In this document: positions 23,572-37,316 of the stretch, piece after piece
Numbering within the stretch: position 1 is the stretch's first letter
How the letters are laid out: each line of letters starts with the position of its first letter
Source of the DNA: Ptiloglossa arizonensis
Taxonomy: Eukaryota; Arthropoda; Insecta; Hymenoptera; Colletidae
DNA: 64,000 nucleotides
Direction of reading: 5' to 3'
Assembly: GCF_051014685.1 (NCBI RefSeq)
Contig: NW_027479671.1
Span: 17,207 to 81,206 of the forward strand
Position numbers and translations under genes: made by a program
The notes under the pieces: model-generated
Told to the model about the DNA's origin: nothing
Databases searched by the model: none
Seen by the model: only the letters and a program-made list of their open reading frames with translations

Positions 23572-26500
23572 CCAACTCCCATATCTCGCGAACGGATTGA
23601 CGAACTCGAGAAATTCCTGTTGCATCTGAAAGTAGAAACTCGCCCGATGACAAAGATATGTGTGTTTTCCCCCTAGGCGTTTGTAGTTGTTGGTTTCGAG
23701 TAACAGACTTGGGAAAATTTTGATGGTTTCTCAACCATTCCTTAACTTCAAACTCCCATATCTCGCGAACGGATTGACGAACTCGAGAAATTCCTGTTGC
23801 ATCTGAAAGTAGAAACTCGCCCGATTACAACGGTATGTGTATTTTTGCCCTAGGCCATTGTAGTTATTGGATTCGCGTATCGGACTTGGGAAAATTTTGA
23901 TGATTTCTCAACCTTTCCTTAACTTCAAATTCCCATATCCCGCGAACGGATTGACGAACTCGAGAAATTCTTGTTGCATGTGAAAGTAGAAAGTCGCCCG
24001 ATTACAACGGTATGTGTATTTTTCCCCTAGGCCTTTGAAGTTATTGGTTTCGAGTATCAGATTTGCGAAAATTTTGATGGTTTCTCAACCATTCCTTATG
24101 TTCACACTTCCATATCTCGCGAACGGATTGACGAACTCGAGAATTTCCTTTTGCATCTGAAAGCAGAAACTCGCCCGATTACAACGGTATGTGTATTTTT
24201 CCCCTAGGCCATTGTAGTTATTGGTTTCGAGTATCAGACTTGCGAAAATTTTGATGGTTTCTCAACCATTCCTTATTTTCACACTTCCATATCTCGCGAA
24301 CGGATTGACGAACTCGAGAATTTCCTATTGCATCTGAAAGCAGAAACTCGCACGATTACAACGGTGTGTGTACTTTTTCCCTAGGCCATTCCAGTTGTTG
24401 GTTTCGAGTATCAGACCAGCGAAAATTTTGATTGTTCCTCAACCATTCCTTAACTTCAAACTCCCATATCCCGCGAACGGATTGACGAACTCGAGAATTT
24501 CCTACTGCATCTGAAAGCAGAAACTCGCCCGATTAGAACGGTATGTGTATTTTTGCCCTAGGCCACAGTAGTTATTGGATTCGAGTATCAGACTTGCGAA
24601 AATTTTGATGATTTCTCAACCATTCCTTAACTTCAAACTGCCATATCTCGCGAACGCATTGACGAACTCGAGAAATTCCTGTTGCATGTGAAAGTAGAAT
24701 CTCGCCCGATTACAATGGTATGTGTATTTTTCCCGTAGGCATTTGTGGTTATTGGTTTCGAGTATCAGACTTGCGAAAATTTTGATGGTTTCTCAACCAT
24801 TCCTTATTTTCACACTTCCATATCTCGCGAACGGATTGACGAACTCGAAAATTTCCTATTGCATCTGAAAGCAGAAACTCGCCCGATTACGACGGTGTGT
24901 GTACTTTTCCCCTAGGCCATTCCAGTTGTTGGTTTCGAGTATCAGACAAGCGAAAATTTTGATGGTTTCTCAAGCATTCCTTAACTTCAAACTCCCATAT
25001 CTCGCGAACGGATTGACGAACTCGAGAATTTCCTATTGCATCTGAAAGCAGAAACTCACCCTATTACAATAGTGTGTGTACTTTTCCCCTAGGCCATTCC
25101 AGTTATTGGTTTCGAGTATCAGACCAGCGAATATTTTGATGGTTTCTCAATCATTCCTTAACTTCAAACTGTATTATCTCGCGAACGGATTGACGAACTC
25201 GGGAAATTCCTGTTGCATCTGAAAGTAGAAACTCGCCCGATTACAAAGATATGAGTGTTTTCACCCTAGGCCTTTGTAGTTGTTGGTTTCGAGTATTAGA
25301 CTTGCGAAAATTTTGATGATTCCTCAACCATTCCTTAACTTCAAATTCCCATATCCCGCGAACGGATTGACGAACTCGAGAAATTCCTGTTGCATGTTAA
25401 AGTAGAAAGTCGCCCGATTACAGCGGTATGTGTATTTTTCCCCTAGGCCTTTGTAGTTATTGGTTTCAAGTATCAGACTTGCGAAAATTTTGATGATTTC
25501 TCAACCATTCCTTATCTTCAAACTGCCATATCTCGCGAACGCATTGACGAACACCAGAAATTCCTGTTGCATGTGAAAGTAGAATCTCCCCCGATTACAA
25601 TGGTATGTGTATTTTTCCCCTAGGCATTTGTAGTTATTGGTTTCGGGTATCAGACTTGCGAAAATTTTGATGGTTTCTCATGCATTCCTTAACTTCACAC
25701 TTCCATATCTCGCGAACGGGTTGACGAATTCCAGAATTTCCGATTGCATCTGGAAGCAGAAACTCGTCCGATTACAACGGTATGTGTATTTTCCCCCTAG
25801 GCCTTTGTAGTTATTGGTTTCGAGTATCAGACTTGCGAAAATTTTGATGGTTTCTCAACCATTCCTTAACTTCCAACTCCCATATCTCGCGAACGGATTG
25901 ACGAACTCGAGAATTTCCTATTGCATCTGAAAGCAGAAACCCGCCCGATTACAACGGTATGTGTATTTTTTCCCTAGGCCCTAGTAGTTATTGATTTCAA
26001 GTATCAGACTTGCGAAAATTGTGATGGTTTCTCAACCATTCCTTAAATTCAAACTCCCATATCTCGCGAACGGATTGACGAACTCGAGAAATTCCTGTTG
26101 CATGTGAAAGTAGAAAGTCGCCCGATTACAATGGTACGTGTACTTTTCCCCTAGGCCATTCCAGTTATTGGTTTCGAGTATCAGACCAGCGAAAATTTTG
26201 ATGGTTTCTCAACCATTCCTTAACATCAAACTCCCATATCCCGCGAACGGATTGACGAACTCGAGAATTTCCTATTGCATCTGAAAGCAGAAACTCGCCC
26301 GATTATAAAGATATGTGTGTTTTCCCCCTAGGCCTTTGTAGTTGTTGGTTTCGAGTATCAGTCTTGCGAAAATTTTGATGGTTTCTCAACCATTCCTTAA
26401 ATTCAAACTCCCATATCTCGCGAACGGATTGACGAACTCGAGAAATTCCTGTTGCATGTGAAAGTAGAAAGTCGCCCGATTACAACGGTATGTGCATTTT

Positions 26501-26580
26501 TCCCCTAGGTCATTGTAGTTATTGGTGTCGAGTATCAGACTTGCGAAAATTTTGATGGTTTCTCAACCATTCCTTAACTT
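23572..26580 (+). repeat. 17-monomer unit (3009 bp), tandem copy 1
   Basis: It aligns with 26581-29589 at a constant offset of 3009 bp (17 x 177). Shared diagnostics include gtaacagactt, ttgattgttcctcaacc, cccgtaggcatttgtggtt, caccctattacaatagtg and ttacaaagatatgagtg. I noticed only a few substitutions between copies, so the duplication is recent. Confidence 0.92.
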
Positions 26581-29500
26581 CCAACTCCCATATCTCGCGA
26601 ACGGATTGACGAACTCGAGAAATTCCTGTTGCATCTGAAAGTAGAAACTCGCCCGATGACAAAGATATGTGTGTTTTCCCCCTAGGCGTTTGTAGTTGTT
26701 GGTTTCGAGTAACAGACTTGCGAAAATTTTGATGGTTTCTCAACCATTCCTTAACTTCAAACTCCCATATCTCGCGAACGGATTGACGAACTCGAGAAAT
26801 TCCTGTTGCATCTGAAAGTAGAAACTCGCCCGATTACAACGGTATGTGTATTTTTGCCCTAGGCCATTGTAGTTATTGGATTCGCGTATCGGAATTGGGA
26901 AAATTTTGATGATTTCTCAACCTTTCCTTAACTTCAAATTCCCATATCCCGCGAACGGATTGACGAACTCGAGAAATTCTTGTTGCATGTGAAAGTAGAA
27001 AGTCGCCCGATTACAACGGTATGTGTATTTTTCCCCTAGGCCTTTGAAGTTATTGGTTTCGAGTATCAGATTTGCGAAAATTTTGATGGTTTCTCAACCA
27101 TTCCTTATGTTCACACTTCCATATCTCGCGAACGGATTGACGAACTCGAGAATTTCCTTTTGCATCTGAAAGCAGAAACTCGCCCGATTACAACGGTATG
27201 TGTATTTTTCCCCTAGGCCATTGTAGTTATTGGTTTCGAGTATCAGACTTGCGAAAATTTTGATGGTTTCTCAACCATTCCTTATTTTCACACTTCCATA
27301 TCTCGCGAACGGATTGACGAACTCGAGAATTTCCTATTGCATCTGAAAGCAGAAACTCGCACGATTACAACGGTGTGTGTACTTTTTCCCTAGGCCATTC
27401 CAGTTGTTGGTTTCGAGTATCAGACCAGCGAAAATTTTGATTGTTCCTCAACCATTCCTTAACTTCAAACTCCCATATCCCGCGAACGGATTGACGAACT
27501 CGAGAATTTCCTACTGCATCTGAAAGCAGAAACTCGCCCGATTAGAACGGTATGTGTATTTTTGCCCTAGGCCACAGTAGTTATTGGATTCGAGTATCAG
27601 ACTTGCGAAAATTTTGATGATTTCTCAACCATTCCTTAACTTCAAACTGCCATATCTCGCGAACGCATTGACGAACTCGAGAAATTCCTGTTGCATGTGA
27701 AAGTAGAATCTCGCCCGATTACAATGGTATGTGTATTTTTCCCGTAGGCATTTGTGGTTATTGGTTTCGAGTATCAGACTTGCGAAAATTTTGATGGTTT
27801 CTCAACCATTCCTTATTTTCACACTTCCATATCTCGCGAACGGATTGACGAACTCGAAAATTTCCTATTGCATCTGAAAGCAGAAACTCGCCCGATTACG
27901 ACGGTGTGTGTACTTTTCCCCTAGGCCATTCCAGTTGTTGGTTTCGAGTATCAGACAAGCGAAAATTTTGATGGTTTCTCAAGCATTCCTTAACTTCAAA
28001 CTCCCATATCTCGCGAACGGATTGACGAACTCGAGAATTTCCTATTGCATCTGAAAGCAGAAACTCACCCTATTACAATAGTGTGTGTACTTTTCCCCTA
28101 GGCCATTCCAGTTATTGGTTTCGAGTATCAGACCAGCGAATATTTTGATGGTTTCTCAATCATTCCTTAACTTCAAACTGTATTATCTCGCGAACGGATT
28201 GACGAACTCGGGAAATTCCTGTTGCATCTGTAAGTAGAAACTCGCCCGATTACAAAGATATGAGTGTTTTCACCCTAGGCCTTTGTAGTTGTTGGTTTCG
28301 AGTATTAGACTTGCGAAAATTTTGATGATTCCTCAACCATTCCTTAACTTCAAATTCCCATATCCCGCGAACGGATTGACGAACTCGAGAAATTCCTGTT
28401 GCATGTTAAAGTAGAAAGTCGCCCGATTACAGCGGTATGTGTATTTTTCCCCTAGGCCTTTGTAGTTATTGGTTTCAAGTATCAGACTTGCGAAAATTTT
28501 GATGATTTCTCAACCATTCCTTATCTTCAAACTGCCATATCTCGCGAACGCATTGACGAACACCAGAAATTCCTGTTGCATGTGAAAGTAGAATCTCCCC
28601 CGATTACAATGGTATGTGTATTTTTCCCCTAGGCATTTGTAGTTATTGGTTTCGGGTATCAGACTTGCGAAAATTTTGATGGTTTCTCATGCATTCCTTA
28701 ACTTCACACTTCCATATCTCGCGAACGGGTTGACGAATTCCAGAATTTCCGATTGCATCTGGAAGCAGAAACTCGTCCGATTACAACGGTATGTGTATTT
28801 TCCCCCTAGGCCTTTGTAGTTATTGGTTTCGAGTATCAGACTTGCGAAAATTTTGATGGTTTCTCAACCATTCCTTAACTTCCAACTCCCATATCTCGCG
28901 AACGGATTGACGAACTCGAGAATTTCCTATTGCATCTGAAAGCAGAAACCCGCCCGATTACAACGGTATGTGTATTTTTTCCCTAGGCCCTAGTAGTTAT
29001 TGATTTCAAGTATCAGACTTGCGAAAATTGTGATGGTTTCTCAACCATTCCTTAAATTCAAACTCCCATATCTCGCGAACGGATTGACGAACTCGAGAAA
29101 TTCCTGTTGCATGTGAAAGTAGAAAGTCGCCCGATTACAATGGTACGTGTACTTTTCCCCTAGGCCATTCCAGTTATTGGTTTCGAGTATCAGACCAGCG
29201 AAAATTTTGATGGTTTCTCAACCATTCCTTAACATCAAACTCCCATATCCCGCGAACGGATTGACGAACTCGAGAATTTCCTATTGCATCTGAAAGCAGA
29301 AACTCGCCCGATTATAAAGATATGTGTGTTTTCCCCCTAGGCCTTTGTAGTTGTTGGTTTCGAGTATCAGTCTTGCGAAAATTTTGATGGTTTCTCAACC
29401 ATTCCTTAAATTCAAACTCCCATATCTCGCGAACGGATTGACGAACTCGAGAAATTCCTGTTGCATGTGAAAGTAGAAAGTCGCCCGATTACAACGGTAT

Positions 29501-29589
29501 GTGCATTTTTCCCCTAGGTCATTGTAGTTATTGGTGTCGAGTATCAGACTTGCGAAAATTTTGATGGTTTCTCAACCATTCCTTAACTT
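26581..29589 (+). repeat. 17-monomer unit (3009 bp), tandem copy 2
   Basis: Partner of 23572-26580. The junction lies in the monomer starting at 26519. Its first part (attggtgtcgag, ccttaacttccaac) matches the monomer at 29528, and its later part (aaattcctgttgcatctg, gatgacaaag) matches the one at 23510. That is the signature of unequal exchange inside a monomer, at about monomer positions 65-105. Differences include gtaagtagaa near 28231 against gaaagtagaa in copy 1. Confidence 0.92.
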
Positions 29590-30029
29590 CCAACTCCCAT
29601 ATCTCGCGAACGGATTGACGAACTCGAGAATTTCCTATTGCATCCGAAAGCAGAAACTCGCCCGATTACAAAGATATGTGTGTTTTCCCCCTAGGCCTTT
29701 GTAGTTGTTGGTTTCGAGTATCAGACTTGCGAAAATTTTGATGGTTTCTCAACCATTCCATAACTTCAAACTCCCATATCTTGCGAACGGATTGACGAAC
29801 TCGAGAAATTCCTGTTGCATCTGAAAGTAGAAACTCGCCCGATTACAACGGTATGTGTATTTTTGCCCTAGGCCATTGTAGTTATTGGATTCGCGTATCG
29901 GACTTGCGAAAATTTTGATGATTTCTCAACCATTCCTTAACTTCAAATTCCCATATCCCGCGAACGGATTGACGAACACGAGAAATTACTGTTGCATGTG
30001 AAAGTAGAAAGTCGCCCGATTACAATGGT
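29590..30029 (+). repeat. Region II mosaic satellite, link
   Basis: About 2.5 monomers that match the order seen around 19150-19590 (gcatccgaaagcag, ccattccataac, ggattcgcgtatcgg, cgagaaattactgttg). The flank of block A was therefore copied along with block C. Confidence 0.75.
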
Positions 30030-31270
30030 CCGTGTACTTTTCCCCTAGGCCATTCCAGTTATTGGTTTCGAGTATCAGACCAGCGAAAATTTTGATGGTT
30101 TCTCAACCATTCCTTAACATCAAACTCCCATATCCCGCGAACGGATTGACGAACTCGAGAATTTCCTATTGCATCTGAAAGCAGGAACTCGCCCGATTAC
30201 AAAGATATGTGTGTTTTTCCCCTAGGCCTGTGTAGTTGTTGGTTTCGAGTATCAGACTTGCGAAAATTTTGATGGTTTCTCAACCATTCCTTAAATTCAA
30301 ACTCCCATATCTCGCGAACGGATTGACGAACTCGAGAAATTCCTGTTGCATGTGAAAGTAGAAAGTCGCCCGATTACAATGATATGTGTACTTTTCCCCT
30401 AGGCCATTCCAGTTATTGGTTTCGAGTATCAGACTTGAGAAAATTTTGATGGTTTCTCATGCATTCCTTAACTTCACACTTCCATATCTCGCGAACGGGT
30501 TGACGAACTCCAGAATTTCCGATTGCATCTGGAAGCAGAAACTCGTCCGATTACAACGGTATGTGTATTTTCCCCCTAGGCCATTGTAGTTATTGGTTTC
30601 GAGTATCAGACTTGCGAAAATTTTGATGGTTTCTCAACCATTCCTTAACTTCCAACTCCCATATCTCGCAAACGGATTGACGAACTCGAGAATTTCCTAT
30701 TGCATCTGAAAGCAGAAACTCGCCCGATTACAACGGTATGTGTATTTTTCCCCTAGGCCCTAGTAGTTATTGATTTCAAGTATCAGACTTGCGAAAATTG
30801 TGATGGTTTCTCAACCATTCCTTAACTTCAAACTCCCATATCTCGCGAACGGATTGACGAACTCGAGAAATTCCTGTTGCATGTGAAAGTAGAAAGTCGC
30901 CCGATTACAACGGTATGTGTATTTTTCCCCTAGGCCTTTGTAGTTATTGGATTCGAGTATCAGACTTGCGAAAATTTTGATGGTTTCTCAACCATTCCTT
31001 AATTTCAAACTCCCATATCCCGCGAACGGATTGACGAACTCGAGAATTTCCTATTGCATCTGAAAGCAGAAACTCGCCCGATTACGACGGTGTGTGTACT
31101 TTTCCCCTAGGCCATTCCAGTTGTTGGTTTCGAGTATCAGACCAGCGAAAATTTTGATGGTTTCTCAAGCATTCCTTAACTTCAAACTTCCATATCTCGC
31201 GAACGGATTGACGAACTCGAGAAATTCCTGTTGCATCTGAAAGTAGAAACTCGCCCGATTACAACGGCAT
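30030..31270 (+). repeat. 7-monomer block, copy C
   Basis: Third copy of the block at 19590 and 21006. The cttgagaaaatttt monomer begins at 30386, 9027 bp (51 x 177) after that of copy B, and it has the shorter, B-type arrangement (378 bp to the ggccctagtag monomer). Confidence 0.78.
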
Positions 31271-31826
31271 GTGTATTTTTCCCCTAGGCCATTGTAGTTA
31301 TTGGTTTCGAGTATCAGACTTGCAAAAATTTTGATGGTTTCTCAACCATTCCTTAACTTCAAACTCCCATTTCTCGCGAACGGATTGACGAACTCGAGAA
31401 ATTCCTGTTGCATCTGAAAGTAGAAACTCGCCCGATTACAATGGTACGTGTACTTTTCCCCTAGGCCATTCCAGTTATTGGTTTCGAGTATCAGACCAGC
31501 GAAAATTTTGATGGTTTCTCAACCATTCCTTAACTTCAAACTCCCATATCCCGCGAACGGATTGACGAACTCGAGAATTTCCTATTGCATCTGAAAGCAG
31601 AAACTCGCCCGATTACAATGATATGTGTGTTTTCCCCCTAGGCCTTTGTAGTTGTTGGTTTCGAGTATCAGACTTGCGAAAATTTTGATGGTTTCTCAAC
31701 CATTCCATAATTTCAAATTCCCATATCTCGCGAACGGATTGACGAACTGGAGAAATTCCTGTTGCATCTGAAAGTAGAAACTCGCCCGATTACAACGGTA
31801 TGTGTATCTTTCCCCTAGGCCTTTGA
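31271..31826 (+). repeat. Region II mosaic satellite, trailing part
   Basis: About three monomers resembling 22250-22900 (cttgcaaaaattttg and the ccattccataa monomer). They end at a cctttgaagtt boundary where region III begins. No other feature is seen. Confidence 0.75.
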
Positions 31827-32202
31827 AGTTATTGGTTTCGAGTATCAGACTTGCGAAAATTATGATGGTTTCTCAACCATTCGTTAACCGCAAACTCCCA
31901 TATCTCGCGAACGGATTGACGAACTCGAGAAATTCCTGTTGCATCTGAAAGTAGAAACTCGCCCGATTACAAAGATATGTGTGTTTTCCCCCTAGGCCTT
32001 TGTAGTTGTTTGTTTCGAGTATCAGACTTGCGAAAATTTTGATGGTTTCTCAACCATTTATTAACTTCAAACTCCCATATCTCGCGAACGGATTGACGAA
32101 CTCGAGAAATTCCCGTGGCATGTGAAAGTAGAAAGTCGCCCGATTTCAACGGTATGTGTATCTTTCCCCTAGGCCTTTGTAGTTATTGGTTTCGAGTATC
32201 AG

Positions 32203-32790
32203 ACTTGCGAAAATTTTGATGGTTTCTCAACCATTCCTTATTTTCACACTTCCATATCTCGCGAACGGATTGGCGAACTCGAGAATTTCCTGTTGCATCT
32301 GAAAGCAGAAACTCGCCCGATTACAACGGTGTGTGTACTTTTCCCCTAGGCCATTCCAGTTGTTGGTTTCGAGTATCAGACCAGCGAAAATTTTGATGGG
32401 TTCTAATGTATTCCTTAACTTCAAACTTCCATATCTCGCGAACGGATTGACGAACTCGAGAATTTCCTATTGCATCTGGCAGCAGAAACTCGCCCGATTA
32501 CAATGGTATGTGTATTTTTCCCCTAGGCATTTGTAGTAATTGGTTTCGAGTATCAGACTTGCGAAAATTGTGATGGTTTCTCAACCATTCCTTAACTTCA
32601 AACTCCCATATCTCGCGAACGGATTGACGAACTCGAGAAATTCCTGTTGCATGTGAAAGTAGAAAGTCGCCCGATTACAACGGTATGTGCATTTTTCCCC
32701 TAGGCCATTGTAGTTATTGGTGTCGAGTATCAGACTTGCGAAAATTTTGATGGTTTCTCAACCATTCCTTTTCTTCCAACTCCCATATCT
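32203..32790 (+). repeat. Internal 3.3-monomer repeat within the 31-mer, copy 1
   Basis: It matches 34150-34737 at an offset of 1947 bp (11 monomers), sharing attggcgaactcgag, ttctaatgtattcc, ttgtagtaattgg and ccttttcttcc. After 32790 the two diverge (gacgaactcgagaatttcc against gacgtactcgagaaattcc). The pair is present again in the second 31-mer copy. Confidence 0.8.
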
Positions 32791-34149
32791 CGCGAACGGA
32801 TTGACGAACTCGAGAATTTCCTATTGCATCCGAAAGCAGAAACTCGCCCGATTACAAAGATATGTGTGTTTTCCCCCTAGGCCTTTGTAGTTGTTGGTTT
32901 CGAGTATCAGACTTGCGAAAATTTTGATGGTTTCTCAACCATTCCATAACTTCAAACTCCCATATCTCGCGAACGGATTGACGAACTCGAGAAATTCCTG
33001 TTGCATCTGAAAGTAGAAACTCGCCCGATTACAACGGTATGTGTATTTTTGCCCTAGGCCATTGTAGTTATTGGATTCGCGTATCGGACTTGCGAAAATT
33101 TTGATGATTTCTCAACCATTCTTTAACTTCAAATTCCCATATCCCGCGAACGGATTGACGAACACGAGAAATTACTGTTGCATGTGAAAGTAGAAAGTCG
33201 CCCGATTACAATGGTCCGTGTACTTTTCCCCTAGGCCATTCCAGTTATTGGTTTCGAGTATCAGACCAGCGAAAATTTTGATGGTTTCTCAACCATTCCT
33301 TAACATCAAACTCCCATATCCCGCGAACGGATTGACGAACTCGAGAAATTCCTATTGCATCTGAAAGCAGAAACTCGCCCGATTACAAAGATATGTGTGT
33401 TTTTCCCCTAGGCCTGTGTAGTTGTTGGTTTCGAGTATCAGACTTGCGAAAATTTTGATGGTTTCTCAACCATTCCTTAAATTCAAACTCCCATATCTCG
33501 CGAACGGATTGACGAACTCGAGAAATTCCTGTTGCATGTGAAAGTAGAAAGTCGCCCTATTACAATGATATGTGTACTTTTCCCCTGGGCCATTCCAGTT
33601 ATTGGTTTCGAGTATCAGACTTGAGAAAATTTTGATGGTTTCTCATGCATTCCTTAACTTCACACTTCCATATCTCGCGAACGGGTTGACGAACTCCAGA
33701 ATTTCCGATTGCATCTGGAAGCAGAAACTCGTCCGATTACAACGGTATGTGTATTTTCCCCCTAGGCCATTGTAGTTATTGGTTTCGAGTATCAGACTTG
33801 CGAAAATTTTGATGGTTTCTCAACCATTCCTTAACTTCCAACTCCCATATCTCGCGAACGGATTGACGAACTCGAGAATTTCCTATTGCATCTGAAAGCA
33901 GAAACTCGCCCGATTACAACGGTGTGTGTATTTTTCCCCTAGGCCCTAGTAGTTATTGATTTCAAGTATCAGACTTGCGAAAATTGTGATGGTTTCTCAA
34001 CCATTCCTTAACTTCAAACTCCCATATCTCGCGAACGGATTGACGAACTCGAGAAATTCCTGTTGCATGTGAAAGTAGAAAGTCGCCCGATTACAACGGT
34101 ATGTGTATTTTTCCCCTAGGCCTTTGTAGTTATTGGATTCGAGTATCAG

Positions 34150-34737
34150 ACTTGAGAAAATTTTGATGGTTTCTCAACCATTCCTTATTTTCACACTTCC
34201 ATATCTCGCGAACGGATTGGCGAACTCGAGAATTTCCTGTTGCATCTGAAAGCAGAAACTCGCCCGATTACAACGGTGTGTGTACTTTTCCCCTAGGCCA
34301 TTCCAGTTGTTGGTTTCGAGTATCAGACCAGCGAAAATTTTGATGGTTTCTAATGTATTCCTTAACTTCAAACTTCCATATCTCGCGAACGGATTGACGA
34401 ACTCGAGAATTTCCTATTGCATCTGGCAGCAGAAACTCGCCCGATTACAATGGTATGTGTATTTTTCCCCTAGGCATTTGTAGTAATTGGTTTCGAGTAT
34501 CAGACTTGCGAAAATTGTGATGGTTTCTCAACCATTCCTTAACTTCAAACTCCCATATCTCGCGAACGGATTGACGAACTCGAGAAATTCCTGTTGCATG
34601 TGAAAGTAGAAAGTCGCCCGATTACAACGGTATGTGCATTTTTCCCCTAGGCCATTGTAGTTATTGGTGTCGAGTATCAGACTTGCGAAAATTTTGATGG
34701 TTTCTCAACCATTCCTTTTCTTCCAACTCCCATATCT
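34150..34737 (+). repeat. Internal 3.3-monomer repeat within the 31-mer, copy 2
   Basis: Partner of 32203-32790, an older nested duplication that predates doubling of the 5490-bp unit. It lacks the extra g of gatgggttctaatg (it has gatggtttctaatg). Confidence 0.8.
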
Positions 34738-35029
34738 CGCGAACGGATTGACGTACTCGAGAAATTCCGGTTGCATGTGAAAGTAGAAAGTCGCCCGATT
34801 CCAACGGTATGTGTATTTTTCCCCTAGGCCTTTGAAGTTATTGGTTTCGAGTATCAGACTTGCGAAAATTATGATGGTTTCTCAACCATTCGTTAACCGC
34901 AAACTCCCATATCTCGCGAACGGATTGACGAACTCGAGAATTTCCTATTGCATCTGAAAGCAGAAACTCGCCCGATTACAAAGATATGTGTGTTTTCCCC
35001 CTAGGCCTTTGTAGTTGTTGGTTTCGAGT

Positions 35030-36420
35030 ATCAGACCAGCGAAAATTTTGATGGTTTCTCAAGCATTCCTTAACTTCAAACTTCCATATCTCGCGAACGG
35101 ATTGACGAACTCGAGAATTTCCTATTGCAACTGTATGCAGAAACTCGCCCGATTACAACGGTATGTATATTTTTGCCCTAGGCAATAGTAGTTGTTGGTT
35201 TCGAGTATCAGACCAGCGAAAATTTTGATGGTTTCTCAACCATTCCTTAACTTCCAACTCCCATATCTCGCGAACGGATTGACGAACTCGAGAAATTCCC
35301 GTTGCATCTGAAAGTAGAAATTCGCCCGATTACAAAGATATGTGTGTTTTCCCCCGTAGGCCCTTGTAGTTGTTGGTTTCGAGTATCAGACCAGCGAAAA
35401 TTTTGATGGTTTCTCTAGCATTCCTTAACTTCAAACTTCCATATCTCGCGAACGCATTGACGAACTCCAGAAATTCCTGTTGCATGTGAAAGTAGAATCT
35501 CCCCCGATTACAATGGTATGTGTATTTTTCCCCTAGGCATTTGTAGTTGTTGGTTTCGAGTATCAGACTTGCGAAAATTTTGATGATTTCTCAACCATTC
35601 CTTAACTTCAAACTCCCATATCTCGCGAACGGATTGACGAACTCGAGAAATTCCTGTTGCATGTGAAAGTAGAAAGTTGCCCGATTACAACGGTATGTGC
35701 ATTTTTCCCCTAGGCCATTGTAGTTATTGGTTTCGAGTATCAGACTTGCGAAAATTTTGATGGTTTCTCAAGCATTCCTTAACTTCAAACTTCCATATCT
35801 CGCGAACGGATTGACGAACTCGAGAATTTCCAATTGCAACTGTATGCAGAAACTCGCCCGATTACAACGGTATGTATATTTTTGCCCTAGGCAATAGTAG
35901 TTGTTGGTTTCGAGTATCAGACCAGCGAAAATTTTGATGGTTTCTCAACCATTCCTTAACTTCCAACTCCCATATCTCGCGAACGGATTGACGAACTCGA
36001 GAAATTCCCGTTGCATCTGAAAGTAGAAACTCGCCCGATTACAAAGATATGTGTGTTTTCCCCCGTAGGCTCTTGTAGTTGTTGGTTTCGAGTATCAGAC
36101 CAGCGAAAATTTTGATGGTTTCTCAAGCATTCCTTAACTTCAAACTTCCATATCTCGCGAACGGATTGACGAACTCGAGAATTTCCTATTGCAACTGAAT
36201 GCAGAAACTCGCCCGATTACAACGGTATGTATATTTTTGCCCTAGGCAATAGTAGTTGTTGGTTTCGAGTTTCAGACCAGCGAAAATTTTGATGGTTTCT
36301 CAACCATTCCTTAACTTCCAACTCCCATATCTCGCGAACGGATTGACGAACTCGAGAAATTCCCGTTGCATCTGAAAGTAGAAATTCGCCCGATTACAAA
36401 GATATGTGTGTTTTCCCCCT
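35030..36420 (+). repeat. Dimer-like sub-array with 178-bp monomers
   Basis: Two monomer kinds alternate. One has caagcattcc and gcaactgtatgcag or gcaactgaatgcag; the other has ccaactccc, attcccgttgcatc and ttttcccccgtagg. The extra base in cccccgtagg makes affected units 178 bp (spacings of 709 and 355 bp between tgcag landmarks). One interposed pair of monomers interrupts the alternation near 35440-35760. The block is repeated 5490 bp downstream, and related dimers occur near 44230-44930. Confidence 0.75.
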
Positions 36421-37316
36421 AGGCCTTTCTAGTTGTTTGTTTCGAGTATCAGACTTGCGAAAATTTTGATGGTTTCTCAACCATTTATTAACTTCAAACT
36501 TCCATATCTCGCGAACGGATTGACGAACTCGAGAAATTTCTGTTGCATCTGAAAGTAGAAACTCGCCCGATTACAACGGTATGTGTATTTTTCCCCTAGG
36601 CCATTGTAGTTATTGGATTCGAGTATCAGATTTGCGAAAATTTTGATGATTTCACCAACCATTCCTTAGCTTCAAACTCCCATATCTCGCGAACGGATTG
36701 ACGAACTCGAGAACTTCCTGTCGCATGTGAAAGTAGAAAGTCGCCCGATTACAACGGTATGTGCATTTTTCCCCTAGGCCTTTGAAGTTATTGGTTTCGA
36801 GTGTCAGACTTGCGAAAATTTTGATGGTTTCTCAACCATTCCTTATCTTCACACTTCCATATCTCGCGAACGGATTGACGAACTCGAGAATTTCCTATTG
36901 CATCTGAAAGCAGAAACTCGCACGATTACAACGGTGTGTGTACTTTTCCCCTAGGCCATTCCAGTTGTTGGTTTCGAGTATCAGACCAGCGAAAATTTTG
37001 ATGGTTTCTCAACCATTCCTTAACTTCAAACTCCCATATCTCGCGAACGGATTGACGAACTCGAGAATTTCCTATTGCATCTGAAAGCAGAAACTCGCCC
37101 GATTACAATGGTATGTGTATTTTTCCCCTAAGCATTTGTAGTTATTGGTTTCGAGTATCAGACTTGCGAAAATTTTGATGATTTCTCAACCATTCGTTAA
37201 CTTCAAACTCCCATATCTCGCGAACGGATTGACGAACTCGAGAAATTCCTGTTGCATGTGAAAGTAGAAAGTCGCCCGATTACAACGGTATGTGCATTTT
37301 TCCCCTAGGCCATTGT

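Larger units (their letters stand above)
31827..37316 (+). repeat. 31-monomer unit (5490 bp), tandem copy 1
   Basis: It aligns with 37317-42800 at a constant 5490-bp offset (31 monomers of about 177 bp). Diagnostics include gaaaattatgatgg with cattcgttaaccgc, ttcccgtggcatg, gatgggttctaatgtattcc, ccttttcttccaac and gatttcaccaacc. I noticed about five or six substitutions between the copies, so they are close to 99.9% identical by eye. Examples are cccctgggcc near 33588 against cccctaggcc, and gagtttcag near 36268 against gagtatcag. Confidence 0.93.
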
